Positions 1-7,205 of a DNA stretch of 15,749 nucleotides are shown in pieces. Position 1 is the stretch's first letter, and the number at the start of each line of letters is the position of its first letter. The stretch spans positions 1 through 15,749 of the forward strand of contig CAITBU010000335.1 of assembly GCA_903890595.1 (NCBI GenBank), given 5' to 3'. Below the pieces are notes generated by a model. The model made no database searches. It was not told the origin of the DNA and worked only from the letters and a program-made list of their open reading frames with translations. The DNA is from an uncultured Holophagaceae bacterium (GTDB lineage: Bacteria > Acidobacteriota > Holophagae > Holophagales > Holophagaceae). The translations under genes and the position numbers were made by a program.

Positions 1-2243
1 CGCTCGGTGATGTCAGTGATAAAGCCGTGCCACAGCACGGACCCGTCCTCCTCTCGCTGAGGATGGGCATTCCCCGAGAGGGTCCGGATGGTTCCGTCCT
101 CGAAGCGGACCCGGTACTTGCAGGTCCATGGCTCAAGGGTCCTGGCGGATTCCTGGATGGTGGCCGACACCAGGGCCAGGTCATCCGGGTGCAGCACTGA
201 AGAGACCCGGGAGGCATCCTCGGCGACCTCCTCCGGGCTCAACCGGTAGATGTCGCGGATGGCCTCGCTGGCGTAGGGGAAGCAGGAGCTGCCGTCGGGC
301 CGCAGCCGGTACTGATAGATCACACCAGGTACCGAGGCGGCGATCTTCCTGAGGCGCTCCAGAGACTCGAGCTGAACGGCTTCGGACTCCTTACGGGCAG
401 AGATGTCTGCGTGGGTACCAAACATCAGAAGAGGCCTACCGTCCCCGGTGCGGCTGAGGAGGCGGCCCCGGTCATGCACCCAGACCCAGTGGCCGTCCTT
501 GTGCTTCATGCGGCATTCAAAGTCGTAGTAGGGAAGTTCGCCTGCGAAGTGCCGCAGCAGCAGGTCGCCAGACACCTTCAGGTCGTCGGGATGGCACAGG
601 GCCTTCCAGGTCTTGATGCTGATGGGTGCAAGGTCGGCGAGGGTGTGGCCCAGGAGCCCCGCCCAGGTCTCGTTAAAGACAGTCTCGCCGGTCTGGACAT
701 TCCATTCCCAGGTGCCGACATGGGTGCCTTCTAGGACGCCCTCCATGCGCTGGTTCGCCTCCTCCAGCGCCGTCTCCGACTGGATCCGGTCCGTGAGATC
801 GATGCAGCTGCCGATGTAGCCCAGGAAGGCACCATGGGTGTCGAAGCGGGGCAGGCCATTGTCCAGGAGCCAGCGATACTCGCCCGCCGCATTGCGGAGC
901 CGGTATTCCATGCGGAAGGGCTGCCTCCGGTCGAAGTGGCTGGTGTAGATGTCCAGGCAGCGCTGCAAATCGTCCGGATGGATCACTTCGGCCCAGCCGT
1001 GGCCCGCGTCCTGCTCGGGGGTGCGGCCAGTGAAGTCCAGCCAAGTCTGGTTGAAGTAGGTGCAGAGCTGGTCCTGGTCCGATAGCCAGATAAGCACCGG
1101 GGCCTGGTCGGCCATGAGGCGGAAGCGGGCCTCGCTCTCCAGCAGCTGGTCCTTGGACCGCTGGCGGACGAGGACACCGCCGACCAGCAGGGCAGCCCGC
1201 TCCAGGCTTTCCGTCTCCCAGGCCAGCTCCCGCTGTGGGCTGTCAGAGAAGAAGGCCAGGATGCCCAGTACTTCGTCCGGAGCACCGGGGATCGGCAGGG
1301 ACCAGCAGCTCCTCAGGCCCAGGGACTTCCCCAGGGGCCGGAGCGGTAGGAAGAGGGGGTCCAGATTGATGTCCGCCGCCAGACGCGGCTTACTGAGTAG
1401 GGCCTCGACGGCCTCCGGGGCCAGGCTGGGACTGACGGCCATGCTCTCGAAGGTCTTGCGGGCACTCAGGGACAGGCTCGGCGCGGCCAGGATGCGGAAG
1501 TGACACCGGTCATCTTGCAGGGCCAGGACGGCGCCGCACAGGCCCGGCAGCAGCGCTTCATACCGGCCCAGGAGGTGCTCGAGTAGTTCCTCCAGAGGGT
1601 GGTCGCCCAGGAGGAAGGCCATCAGGGACTGTTCGAGCTGATTCTGAAACCCCTGGCGCTTGCGGGCATCAATGTCAGTCAGTACGACGCGCATCACAGG
1701 CTGGCAGTCATCGTCCTGGGCGGCTGTGGCCACGAGCTGGACCCAGACGGCGCTCTGCAAGATGACGCGGCCCTGGCAGTGCTGCTGCACCAGGCGCAGC
1801 TCGCAGCCCTGGGTCCCGCCCTGCTCCAGCAGCCGCTTTCGGAGCAGGTAGAAGGTGTCCTGGTCCTCGGGGAGGATGAACCGGGTGAACGGCTGGTGTA
1901 TCAGGGCTGCCCGGGGTAGGCCCAGGAGATCGGTGGTAGCCATGTTGGCTTCCTGGAGCAGACCCTTCCCGCTCAACGTGCAGTAGCCCACCGGGGCCAG
2001 GTCGAAGTGCTCGAAGTAGCGGGACCGGGAGGCTTCCAGGTCCCGCTGGGCCTTGCGTAACTCCTCGTTCTGGAGTTCCAGCTCGATCTGGTGTACCTCC
2101 AGTTCGTGGAGCAGCGCCTGGGTGGCTGCGAGCGACATGGGCTGTGCTGCCTCAGGCGATGCAGCGGCATGGCCCCCCATTATTGCTTCGGCCTGTTTTC
2201 GGAGGTCGGGGCCCTCGTCAGAGGATTCGCCAGGAACAGCCAT
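1..2243 (-). CDS. Multi-PAS/GAF sensor protein, 5' 747 codons only (3' end outside window)
   Basis: Seen: one frame stays open on the minus strand from ATG at 2243 to base 1, giving 747 residues without a stop. A GAGAGAG purine run lies a few bases upstream of the ATG. Layout: a coiled-coil-like segment at about residues 41-75 (HELEVHQIELELQNEELRKA), PAS 1 at about 72-195, a GAF-like region at about 205-362, PAS 2 at about 370-487, PAS 3 at about 497-617 and PAS 4 at about 628-747. The PAS repeats carry the usual HPDDL motif (422-426, 551-555, 686-690) and PAC-type endings such as CIDLTDR and HADISARKE. No signal peptide or membrane segment is visible, so it is probably cytoplasmic. Known: such N-termini usually precede a histidine kinase, hybrid kinase or GGDEF/EAL output. 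The output domain would lie left of base 1 and cannot be seen, so the signalling type is open. Confidence 0.88.
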   Translation of the reverse strand, partial: MAVPGESSDEGPDLRKQAEAIMGGHAAASPEAAQPMSLAATQALLHELEVHQIELELQNEELRKAQRDLEASRSRYFEHFDLAPVGYCTLSGKGLLQEANMATTDLLGLPRAALIHQPFTRFILPEDQDTFYLLRKRLLEQGGTQGCELRLVQQHCQGRVILQSAVWVQLVATAAQDDDCQPVMRVVLTDIDARKRQGFQNQLEQSLMAFLLGDHPLEELLEHLLGRYEALLPGLCGAVLALQDDRCHFRILAAPSLSLSARKTFESMAVSPSLAPEAVEALLSKPRLAADINLDPLFLPLRPLGKSLGLRSCWSLPIPGAPDEVLGILAFFSDSPQRELAWETESLERAALLVGGVLVRQRSKDQLLESEARFRLMADQAPVLIWLSDQDQLCTYFNQTWLDFTGRTPEQDAGHGWAEVIHPDDLQRCLDIYTSHFDRRQPFRMEYRLRNAAGEYRWLLDNGLPRFDTHGAFLGYIGSCIDLTDRIQSETALEEANQRMEGVLEGTHVGTWEWNVQTGETVFNETWAGLLGHTLADLAPISIKTWKALCHPDDLKVSGDLLLRHFAGELPYYDFECRMKHKDGHWVWVHDRGRLLSRTGDGRPLLMFGTHADISARKESEAVQLESLERLRKIAASVPGVIYQYRLRPDGSSCFPYASEAIRDIYRLSPEEVAEDASRVSSVLHPDDLALVSATIQESARTLEPWTCKYRVRFEDGTIRTLSGNAHPQREEDGSVLWHGFITDITE

Positions 2244-2666
2244 GATAGCTCTCTCATCGGTTGGGCGGCGCCGCAGGTAAAGTCCATTCACCCGTGGCAG
2301 CGGAGCATGGCTTTCCCATGGTTCATCTAGGAAGGCAATCTCAAGGAATTTAAAACAACTTCCAGCAGGTTAGGGATTTTTCCCAAAAGAGGCTAGTAGG
2401 TGATTTCTATTGGTTTGTACTTTAATATTAGTAACATTAAATATTCCTTTATTAGCGTGTGATGTTTTTTTTCAATGAGTGTTTCCCTAAATGAAAGTGG
2501 GTGTTTTCCCTCATTGGCCCAAACTGAGCCGAAGGTGCCGACAGAAGTCCGGTTGAACAAGTCAGGGTGGGCCGAAGGTTCAGCCCTGAAAACCCATGCG
2601 GGGAGCACTGGAACCAGCTTTTTGTTCTTTGTTATTGGCTCCTGCCCCCTCTGAAGCCCTCCCGAC
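2244..2666. other. Intergenic gap with AT-rich core, probable regulatory region of the sensor gene
   Basis: I see no convincing gene between the sensor start and the end of the DUF512 gene. About 2335-2500 is far richer in A+T than anything else here. It holds three small inverted repeats: GGAA-type arms within 2345-2363 (imperfect), GGGATTTTTCCC at 2373-2384, and TTTAAT/ATTAAA arms at 2421-2426 and 2436-2441. The 9-mer GCCGAAGGT occurs twice (2528-2536 and 2571-2579). I could not find a clean -35/-10 pair at normal spacing. A promoter for the leftward sensor gene is likely somewhere here, but that is inference. Confidence 0.45.
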
Positions 2667-4145
2667 CTAGGGGTTGTAGGCACCCTGGGGCTGGTTCAGG
2701 CCTTGGGGGTGGAAGGCGGTCTGCAGGGCTCCACCGCGGAAGGCACCGCGGTCGGCGGCTTCCAGGTGGTCCAGCAGGTGGGAGAGGTTGGCCCCGCTGG
2801 GCACGGTGGGCACACCCAGGTCCGCTGCCAGCTGTGGCAGGGTCAGGTCATCCAGGAAGGTGCCCTCCTCGCGGACCACCACGCCCCGCAGGGTGTACTG
2901 GTCCGTGGGCCCGGTGTGGGTGCGCAGACTGGCGGAGGGCACCACCACCGCATCCACCCAGTCGGGACGGCCGCCCCGGGCATCGCGGTCCGCATGGGCC
3001 GCGTACTTCAGGTCGGCGCCGCAGAGGAGGCCCGCCACAGTGACGGTCTCCCCGAAGCTGAAGTTCTTCGCCGCCACCACCCGCAGGTGGCTGCCCACGG
3101 CGCGGTTCAGCTCCGCCGCCACGCGGCTGAGGGCGGGGGCGAAGCTCGGGCCCGTGAGGAGCAGCACCCTGCGGCCGGCGAAGCCCTGGGCGCGGGGGCT
3201 GCGGAGGAAGCGGCGGCTGTGCTCCAGGAAGCGGCGCACCAGGCCCACGCCGTTCTCCAGCTGGGCCCAGGACTTCGAGTAGAAGGCCCGGCCCGGCACC
3301 TCAAGGCCCGCCCGGGTGAACCACTCGTCCGCCAGCAGGAGCCAGGGCTCCCCATCGTTGGCGGCGGCGTAGCGCCGCACCTCAGCCTTCCAGCGCAGGG
3401 CCCAGTCCCGGGCAAAGGCGGGGTCCACATCCTGCACCGTGGGCAGGCCATCCCGGTGTGCCGTGAGGCCCACGGGCACGCAGGAGAGGCTCAGCACGCT
3501 GCCCCGGCCCTCCCGGCGGCGGGCCCAGAGGTCGGCCAGGGTCTGCTCCCAGATGGCCCCATCATTGAGGCCTGGCGCCACCACCGCCTGGGTGTGGACA
3601 TCGATGCCGCCGGCCAGCAGCCGGTCGATCTTCCGCAGAATATCGCCCTCCCGGGGATTACCCACCACCCGGATGCGGGCCGCCGGGTCCGTGGCATGCA
3701 CCGAAACATGGATGGGGCTCAGGCGCTCGCGGACGATGCGGTCCAGCTCGGCGTCGTCGCTGCTCGACAAGGTCGTGAAGTGGCCGTAGAGGAAAGACAG
3801 GCGGATGTCCTCGTCCTTCAGGTAGAGCGACTTGCGGAAGCCCTTGGGCATCTGGTGCACGAAGCAGAAGACGCAGTTCTGGCGGCAGACCTTGACCTCA
3901 TCCTGGGCCAGGTCCACCCCGATGGCATCGCCGCCGTTCTCCAGCTCGGTCTCGTAGGTGCTGCCGTCGGGCCGGCGCAGGCGCAGCACGGCCTCGTCCT
4001 CCCGGGTGATGAGGTACTGGTAGCTCAGCTGGTCCAGCACGGCCTCACCGTGGATCTCCAGCAGGGTGTCACCGGGCTGGAGCCCCGCCTCTTCGGCCAG
4101 GCTGCCGGGTTCCACGCTGATGATCTGTACGCCTTGCTGTGCCAA
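2667..4145 (-). CDS. PDZ-radical SAM-DUF512 family iron-sulfur protein
   Basis: Seen: 492 residues. Residues about 5-70 are a PDZ-like module (EPGSLAEEAGLQPGDTLLEI). A canonical CX3CX2C radical SAM cluster motif follows at Cys87, Cys91 and Cys94 (CRQNCVFC), continuing into FVHQMPKGFRKSLYLKDEDIR. The C-terminal half matches the DUF512 layout (PVGLTAHRDGLP, LLADEWF). Known: this family is conserved in several phyla as a putative Fe-S oxidoreductase of unknown substrate; the PDZ-plus-radical-SAM order is typical. The start is TTG at 4145, chosen because AAGGAG at 4152-4157 sits 6 bases away; an out-of-frame ATG at 4150 is too close to that site. The gene lies downstream of the MNT/HEPN pair on the same strand, separated by a 13-bp perfect inverted repeat. 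Cytoplasmic; reaction unknown. Confidence 0.9.
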   Translation of the reverse strand: MAQQGVQIISVEPGSLAEEAGLQPGDTLLEIHGEAVLDQLSYQYLITREDEAVLRLRRPDGSTYETELENGGDAIGVDLAQDEVKVCRQNCVFCFVHQMPKGFRKSLYLKDEDIRLSFLYGHFTTLSSSDDAELDRIVRERLSPIHVSVHATDPAARIRVVGNPREGDILRKIDRLLAGGIDVHTQAVVAPGLNDGAIWEQTLADLWARRREGRGSVLSLSCVPVGLTAHRDGLPTVQDVDPAFARDWALRWKAEVRRYAAANDGEPWLLLADEWFTRAGLEVPGRAFYSKSWAQLENGVGLVRRFLEHSRRFLRSPRAQGFAGRRVLLLTGPSFAPALSRVAAELNRAVGSHLRVVAAKNFSFGETVTVAGLLCGADLKYAAHADRDARGGRPDWVDAVVVPSASLRTHTGPTDQYTLRGVVVREEGTFLDDLTLPQLAADLGVPTVPSGANLSHLLDHLEAADRGAFRGGALQTAFHPQGLNQPQGAYNP

Positions 4146-4151
4146 GCCATG

Positions 4152-4157
4152 CTCCTT
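4152..4157 (-). promoter_or_regulatory. Ribosome binding site selecting the TTG start of the DUF512 gene
   Basis: AAGGAG read on the minus strand, 6 bases before TTG at 4145. The nearby ATG at 4150 is in another frame and only 1 base from this site, so the rare TTG is the likelier initiator. Confidence 0.7.
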
Positions 4158-4161
4158 GCCT

Positions 4162-4190
4162 GCTCGGAATCCTCTGCGAGGATTCCGAGC
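4162..4190. repeat. Perfect 13-bp inverted repeat with 3-base loop upstream of the DUF512 gene
   Basis: The arms GCTCGGAATCCTC (4162-4174) and GAGGATTCCGAGC (4178-4190) are fully complementary around a TGC loop. The hairpin starts 30 bases after the HEPN stop codon and ends 4 bases before the AAGGAG site of the DUF512 gene. No T-tract follows on the minus strand, so it is not a standard intrinsic terminator. It could be an operator, an mRNA stabilising or translation-control hairpin, or a short repeat element. Confidence 0.85.
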
Positions 4191-4220
4191 TTGATACTGA
4201 CAGGGGGGCGTAAGGGCCGC

Positions 4221-4562
4221 CTATCCCTCGTCCAGCAGGCGCTGGAGCCGGGGGAGTAGGGCCGGCAAATCCACCGAAAGGATGGACCAGACTACATCCA
4301 GGTCTACGTCGAAATAGCCATGAATGAGCCGGTCCCGGGTTCCCGCCATGGCTTTCCAGGGGACATCCGGAGCCTGGGCTTTCAGCTCGTCTGGCACAGC
4401 CCTGGCGGCCTCCCCGAGGATTTCCAGGAGGCGGGTTAGTGCGAGGATGAGGGTTTCATCCGACGCGAACTCTTCCCGGGTTCTGGTACCAAGAATGGCC
4501 AAAGCCTTTGTGCCAGCCTGGACCATATGCCGCAGTCGGATGCGCTCATCCTTGGGCGACAT
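4221..4562 (-). CDS. hepT: HEPN-domain toxin of an MNT/HEPN module (HepT-like)
   Basis: Seen: 113 residues, mostly helical, with the HEPN RNase signature R-X4-H-X-Y at Arg76, His81 and Tyr83 (RDRLIHGY). A supporting ELKAQAPDVPWKAMAGTRDRL segment precedes it. Known: HepT toxins are RNases. The motif Tyr is where the partner MntA adds AMP groups to silence the toxin. All the key residues are present, so it looks intact. The gene starts inside the last 17 bases of the upstream nucleotidyltransferase gene, an overlap typical of this pair and implying coupled translation. Inference: the pair acts as a type VII toxin-antitoxin system, possibly in stress or phage response. The strength of the family call rests on both motifs and on gene order. 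Confidence 0.88.
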   Translation of the reverse strand: MSPKDERIRLRHMVQAGTKALAILGTRTREEFASDETLILALTRLLEILGEAARAVPDELKAQAPDVPWKAMAGTRDRLIHGYFDVDLDVVWSILSVDLPALLPRLQRLLDEG

Positions 4563-4875
4563 AGAGCACCTGAGCTTCGGCGACTACCTGGGTTCGAACC
4601 TCTGGGGCCAGGAACCCTGGGGTCTCCAGATCCACAGTTCTGCCGAACAGGTCTGTGAGCTGGTCCTGGATCTCAAAGAAATGGAAGCCTGGCACCCGAC
4701 CCGCCTCGAACTCCACCAGGAGATCCAGGTCACTTTCGGGTCGGGCTTCACCTCGCAGGGTCGAGCCAAAGAGGGCCACCCGGGCGATGCCATTTCTCTG
4801 GCAATAGAGCGCCAGCTCCCCCAATCGGGAGTCAATCTCAGGTGGAAGTGGGGGATGGGAAGCCATAGAGTCCAT
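4546..4875 (-). CDS. mntA: MNT-family minimal nucleotidyltransferase antitoxin (MntA-like)
   Basis: Seen: 109 residues with the nucleotidyltransferase signature GS-X10-DXD: Gly37-Ser38 (FGSTLRGEARPESDLD), then Asp49 and Asp51. A third acid is likely Asp82 in TVDLETP. This is the normal size for a minimal nucleotidyltransferase. Known: MntA transfers AMP from ATP to the Tyr of the HepT HXY motif and so neutralises it. Because the catalytic acids are intact, enzymatic antitoxin action is expected. It overlaps the toxin gene by 17 bases and is upstream in the same operon. The start is uncertain: ATG at 4875 or at 4866 are both possible and neither has a good ribosome binding site. Confidence 0.88.
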   Translation of the reverse strand: MDSMASHPPLPPEIDSRLGELALYCQRNGIARVALFGSTLRGEARPESDLDLLVEFEAGRVPGFHFFEIQDQLTDLFGRTVDLETPGFLAPEVRTQVVAEAQVLYVAQG

Positions 4876-4940
4876 GCCAGCGGGGTCGAGGAGATACTAA
4901 TCCCGAAGGCTTGGTGGGGCAATCGCGAGCCAATACAAGA

Positions 4941-4964
4941 GGGCCGAGCCAACCGGCCCGGCCC
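4941..4964 (-). terminator. Probable rho-independent terminator of the EF-G-like gene
   Basis: On the minus strand a 10-bp stem (one G-U pair) forms from 4955-4964 and 4941-4950 around a GGTT loop, followed by TCTTGTATTG. It lies downstream of the EF-G-like stop codon and upstream of the MNT gene. The T-tract is imperfect. On the plus strand a TTTTT run follows the same hairpin only after several bases. Confidence 0.5.
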
Positions 4965-4980
4965 CTTGCGCTTTTTCTAT

Positions 4981-5002
4981 CTCCGGCCTGCCAAGGCCGG
5001 AG
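4981..5002. repeat. 9-bp perfect hairpin in the EF-G-like 3' region
   Basis: The arms CTCCGGCCT (4981-4989) and AGGCCGGAG (4994-5002) flank a GCCA loop. On the minus strand it is followed by A residues, not T, so it is not a terminator by itself. It may stabilise the mRNA end or work together with the hairpin at 4941-4964. Confidence 0.6.
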
Positions 5003-5034
5003 CCTGGACGAGCCCTAGGTCAAAGCCCGAAGCC

Positions 5035-7074
5035 TCAAACTGCCGCCTTCGGCTGCTTCCTTGCCTCAACCACCTTGTCGGCGTCGCGACCCACGAGCTC
5101 CTGCAGGTGGTGGAAGGCCCAGGTGAAGGACCCGACGCCCATGGTGAGGCTGCGCAGCTCGACAATCACGTCACTCATCTCGGCCTGGGGGATGTAGGCA
5201 GAGACCACATCCCAGCCGGTCCAGCCCTCCCGGGCATCGAAGCCGAGCACCTGGCCCCCGCGGCGGCCCGTCACCAGGCGCTGGGCTTTGGGAGTGAACT
5301 CGCTGGGCACAGCGATGTGCACCTCGCAGATGGGCTCGAGGAGCACGGGATGGCAGAGGGGGGCACCCTCGGACATGCCCACGCGGGCGGCGGTCTTGAA
5401 GGCCATGTCGGAGCTGTCCACGGTGTGGTAGCTGCCGTCCACCAGGGCCACATGGATATCGACCACCGGGAAGCCCAGGGGGCCGCGCTTCAGCCAATCC
5501 ACCACGCCGTGCTCGATGGCCCCGAAGAAGTTCTTGGGGACCACGCCACCGACGATGCGCTCCTCGAAGACGAAGCCGCTGCCGCGCGGCAGGGGCTTGA
5601 TCTCGAACCACACGTCGCCGAACTGGCCGTGGCCGCCGGTCTGGTGCTTGTGGCGGCCGTGGACCTTGGTGCCCTTGGTGAAGGTCTCCCGGTAGGGAAC
5701 CAGGGGCGGATGGTGCTGGACCTCCAGCCCGAAGCGGCCCTTGAGGCGGTCGAGGGCGCACTTGAGGTGGACCTCGCCCTGGCCCCAGAGGATGCGCTCC
5801 TGGGTCTCGGCGTTCTGCTCCACATGCAGGGAGGCGTCCTCTTCGCAGAGCTTCTGGAGCGACAGCGAGAGCTTCACATCATCGCCGCTCTTCACCGTGT
5901 TCAGGCTCATGGCCAGCATGGGCTGCATGGGGGCGGGCCAGGCCAGCTCCAGCCGGCCTGAGGGGGTCAGGGCCTCGCTGGTGTGCACCTCGTCCATGCG
6001 GCCCAGGGCCACCACCTCACCGGCCGAGGCCTTGGCCTGCTTGATCTGCTGGGCACCGAAGGGGCGGTTGATGCCGCTCACCCGGTTGCCGGCCAGGGAG
6101 GAGCCGTCGGCCACCTCGCCCCGCCAGATGCGGCTGATGCTCAGCTTGCCCACGTGCTGGGCGTGCACGGTCTTGAAGACCTGCACCAGGGCGTCCTTGC
6201 CCTCGGGAATGCCCAGGCGCGTGGCCGTGGCGTCCACCCGGGGGGACTCCTCGCAGAGGGCCTGGAAGAGCCGCCGCACGCCGGCATCCTTCTCGGCCGA
6301 GCCGAAGAAGACCGGCACCAGCAGGTCCTCCTGGACATCCTTCGCCATGTCCTCGCTGATCTCCTCCAGGGAGGGGACCATGTCGCTCAGCAGCTCCTCC
6401 ATGAGGTGGTCGTCGAAGTCCGCCAGCTTCTCCAGCAGGGCCTGCCGGGCCTCGTGCTCCTCGGGCAGGACAGACTCAGGCATCTGGAGCAGGTCCGCAT
6501 CCTTGCCGGCCTCGTACTTGTAGGCGTGCTCGCTGATGAGGTCCACGTAGCCCGTGACCACATCGCCATCCCGGATGGGGATCTCCACCAGCACCAGGGG
6601 ACGCTCGGAGACGGCCTGCAGGGCATTCAGGACGTCCTTCAGGCGCGTGGCGGTGCCCGGCGCCTCCATCTTGTTCAGGAAGAGGACGTGGGGGACCTTG
6701 TGGTCGTCGAGGAACTTGAGGGTAGGCGCGACCATCAGGGCGCGGTTGGGATCGGGATCGCAGACCACCACGGCGATGTCGGCCACCATGAGGATGTGGG
6801 CCGTCTCCTGGCTGAACTCCACGGAGCCCGGGCAGTCGATGAGGGTCCAGGCCTCGCCGTTGTACGTGCAGGAGGCCAGGCTGGCTTCCACGCTCATCTG
6901 CCGGGCCTTGGCCTCGGCGGAGGCGTCACCGACGGTGTTCCCCTCCTTGACGGAGCCCTTGCGCGGCAAGGCGCCCGCTGCGAAGAGCAGGCTCTCCATC
7001 AAGGAGGTCTTTCCAGAGAGATAGGGGCCAACAATGGCCGCTACCCGGGGAGTTGGCTGAGAATTTCCGCTCAC
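5035..7074 (-). CDS. EF-G-like translational GTPase paralog
   Basis: Seen: 679 residues from GTG at 7074, close to EF-G length. A P-loop lies at residues 16-23 (GPYLSGKT), a G3-like motif at 80-87 (DCPGSVEF) and a G4-like motif at 134-137 (NKME). The C-terminal half is a good EF-G domain IV/V, with QTGGHGQFGDVWFEI, IVGGVVPKNFFGAIEHG and YHTVDSSDMAFKTA. Known: this belongs to the EF-G-like group found beside the housekeeping FusA; its role is unclear. Odd points: the G3 catalytic His is Ser84, the G4 Asp is Glu137, and the switch I region reads RQMSVEAS instead of RGITI. GTP hydrolysis may therefore be slow or differently triggered. GTG at 7074 is preferred over TTG at 7116 because GGAGG sits 4 bases before it. 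It is probably transcribed alone, since a terminator precedes it. Confidence 0.9.
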   Translation of the reverse strand: MSGNSQPTPRVAAIVGPYLSGKTSLMESLLFAAGALPRKGSVKEGNTVGDASAEAKARQMSVEASLASCTYNGEAWTLIDCPGSVEFSQETAHILMVADIAVVVCDPDPNRALMVAPTLKFLDDHKVPHVLFLNKMEAPGTATRLKDVLNALQAVSERPLVLVEIPIRDGDVVTGYVDLISEHAYKYEAGKDADLLQMPESVLPEEHEARQALLEKLADFDDHLMEELLSDMVPSLEEISEDMAKDVQEDLLVPVFFGSAEKDAGVRRLFQALCEESPRVDATATRLGIPEGKDALVQVFKTVHAQHVGKLSISRIWRGEVADGSSLAGNRVSGINRPFGAQQIKQAKASAGEVVALGRMDEVHTSEALTPSGRLELAWPAPMQPMLAMSLNTVKSGDDVKLSLSLQKLCEEDASLHVEQNAETQERILWGQGEVHLKCALDRLKGRFGLEVQHHPPLVPYRETFTKGTKVHGRHKHQTGGHGQFGDVWFEIKPLPRGSGFVFEERIVGGVVPKNFFGAIEHGVVDWLKRGPLGFPVVDIHVALVDGSYHTVDSSDMAFKTAARVGMSEGAPLCHPVLLEPICEVHIAVPSEFTPKAQRLVTGRRGGQVLGFDAREGWTGWDVVSAYIPQAEMSDVIVELRSLTMGVGSFTWAFHHLQELVGRDADKVVEARKQPKAAV

Positions 7075-7078
7075 AGTG

Positions 7079-7083
7079 CCTCC
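7079..7083 (-). promoter_or_regulatory. Ribosome binding site selecting the GTG start of the EF-G-like gene
   Basis: GGAGG on the minus strand, 4 bases before GTG at 7074. The alternative TTG at 7116 has no such site. Confidence 0.6.
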
Positions 7084-7148
7084 GGTCTGGTCGTTTGCAA
7101 TTAGGGACCGCCCCAAGTGTTCCGATCCCGTTACACCCTGGCAACACT

Positions 7149-7178
7149 AAAAAAAAGCCGCCCAGGAAAAGGCGGCTT
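7149..7178 (-). terminator. Rho-independent terminator of the fadA-fadN operon
   Basis: On the minus strand an 8-bp perfect stem (AAGCCGCC at 7171-7178, GGCGGCTT at 7155-7162) with an 8-base loop runs directly into six more T residues (7154-7149). It lies 28 bases after the fadN stop codon and before the EF-G-like start, so it separates the two transcripts. Confidence 0.9.
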
Positions 7179-7205
7179 AAGTCACAAAGTTGCGGTGCTT
7201 TCAGG

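Noticed and set aside
2393..2683. 96-codon minus-strand frame from a GTG overlapping the DUF512 stop into the AT-rich gap
   Set aside because: No recognisable motif, codon choice unlike the neighbours, and the end is simply AT-rich intergenic DNA. A small gene or remnant cannot be fully excluded.
2703..4259. Plus-strand frame of 518 codons opposite the DUF512 gene
   Set aside because: Same GC-skewed shadow effect; the minus strand has the CX3CX2C radical SAM motif and PDZ module.
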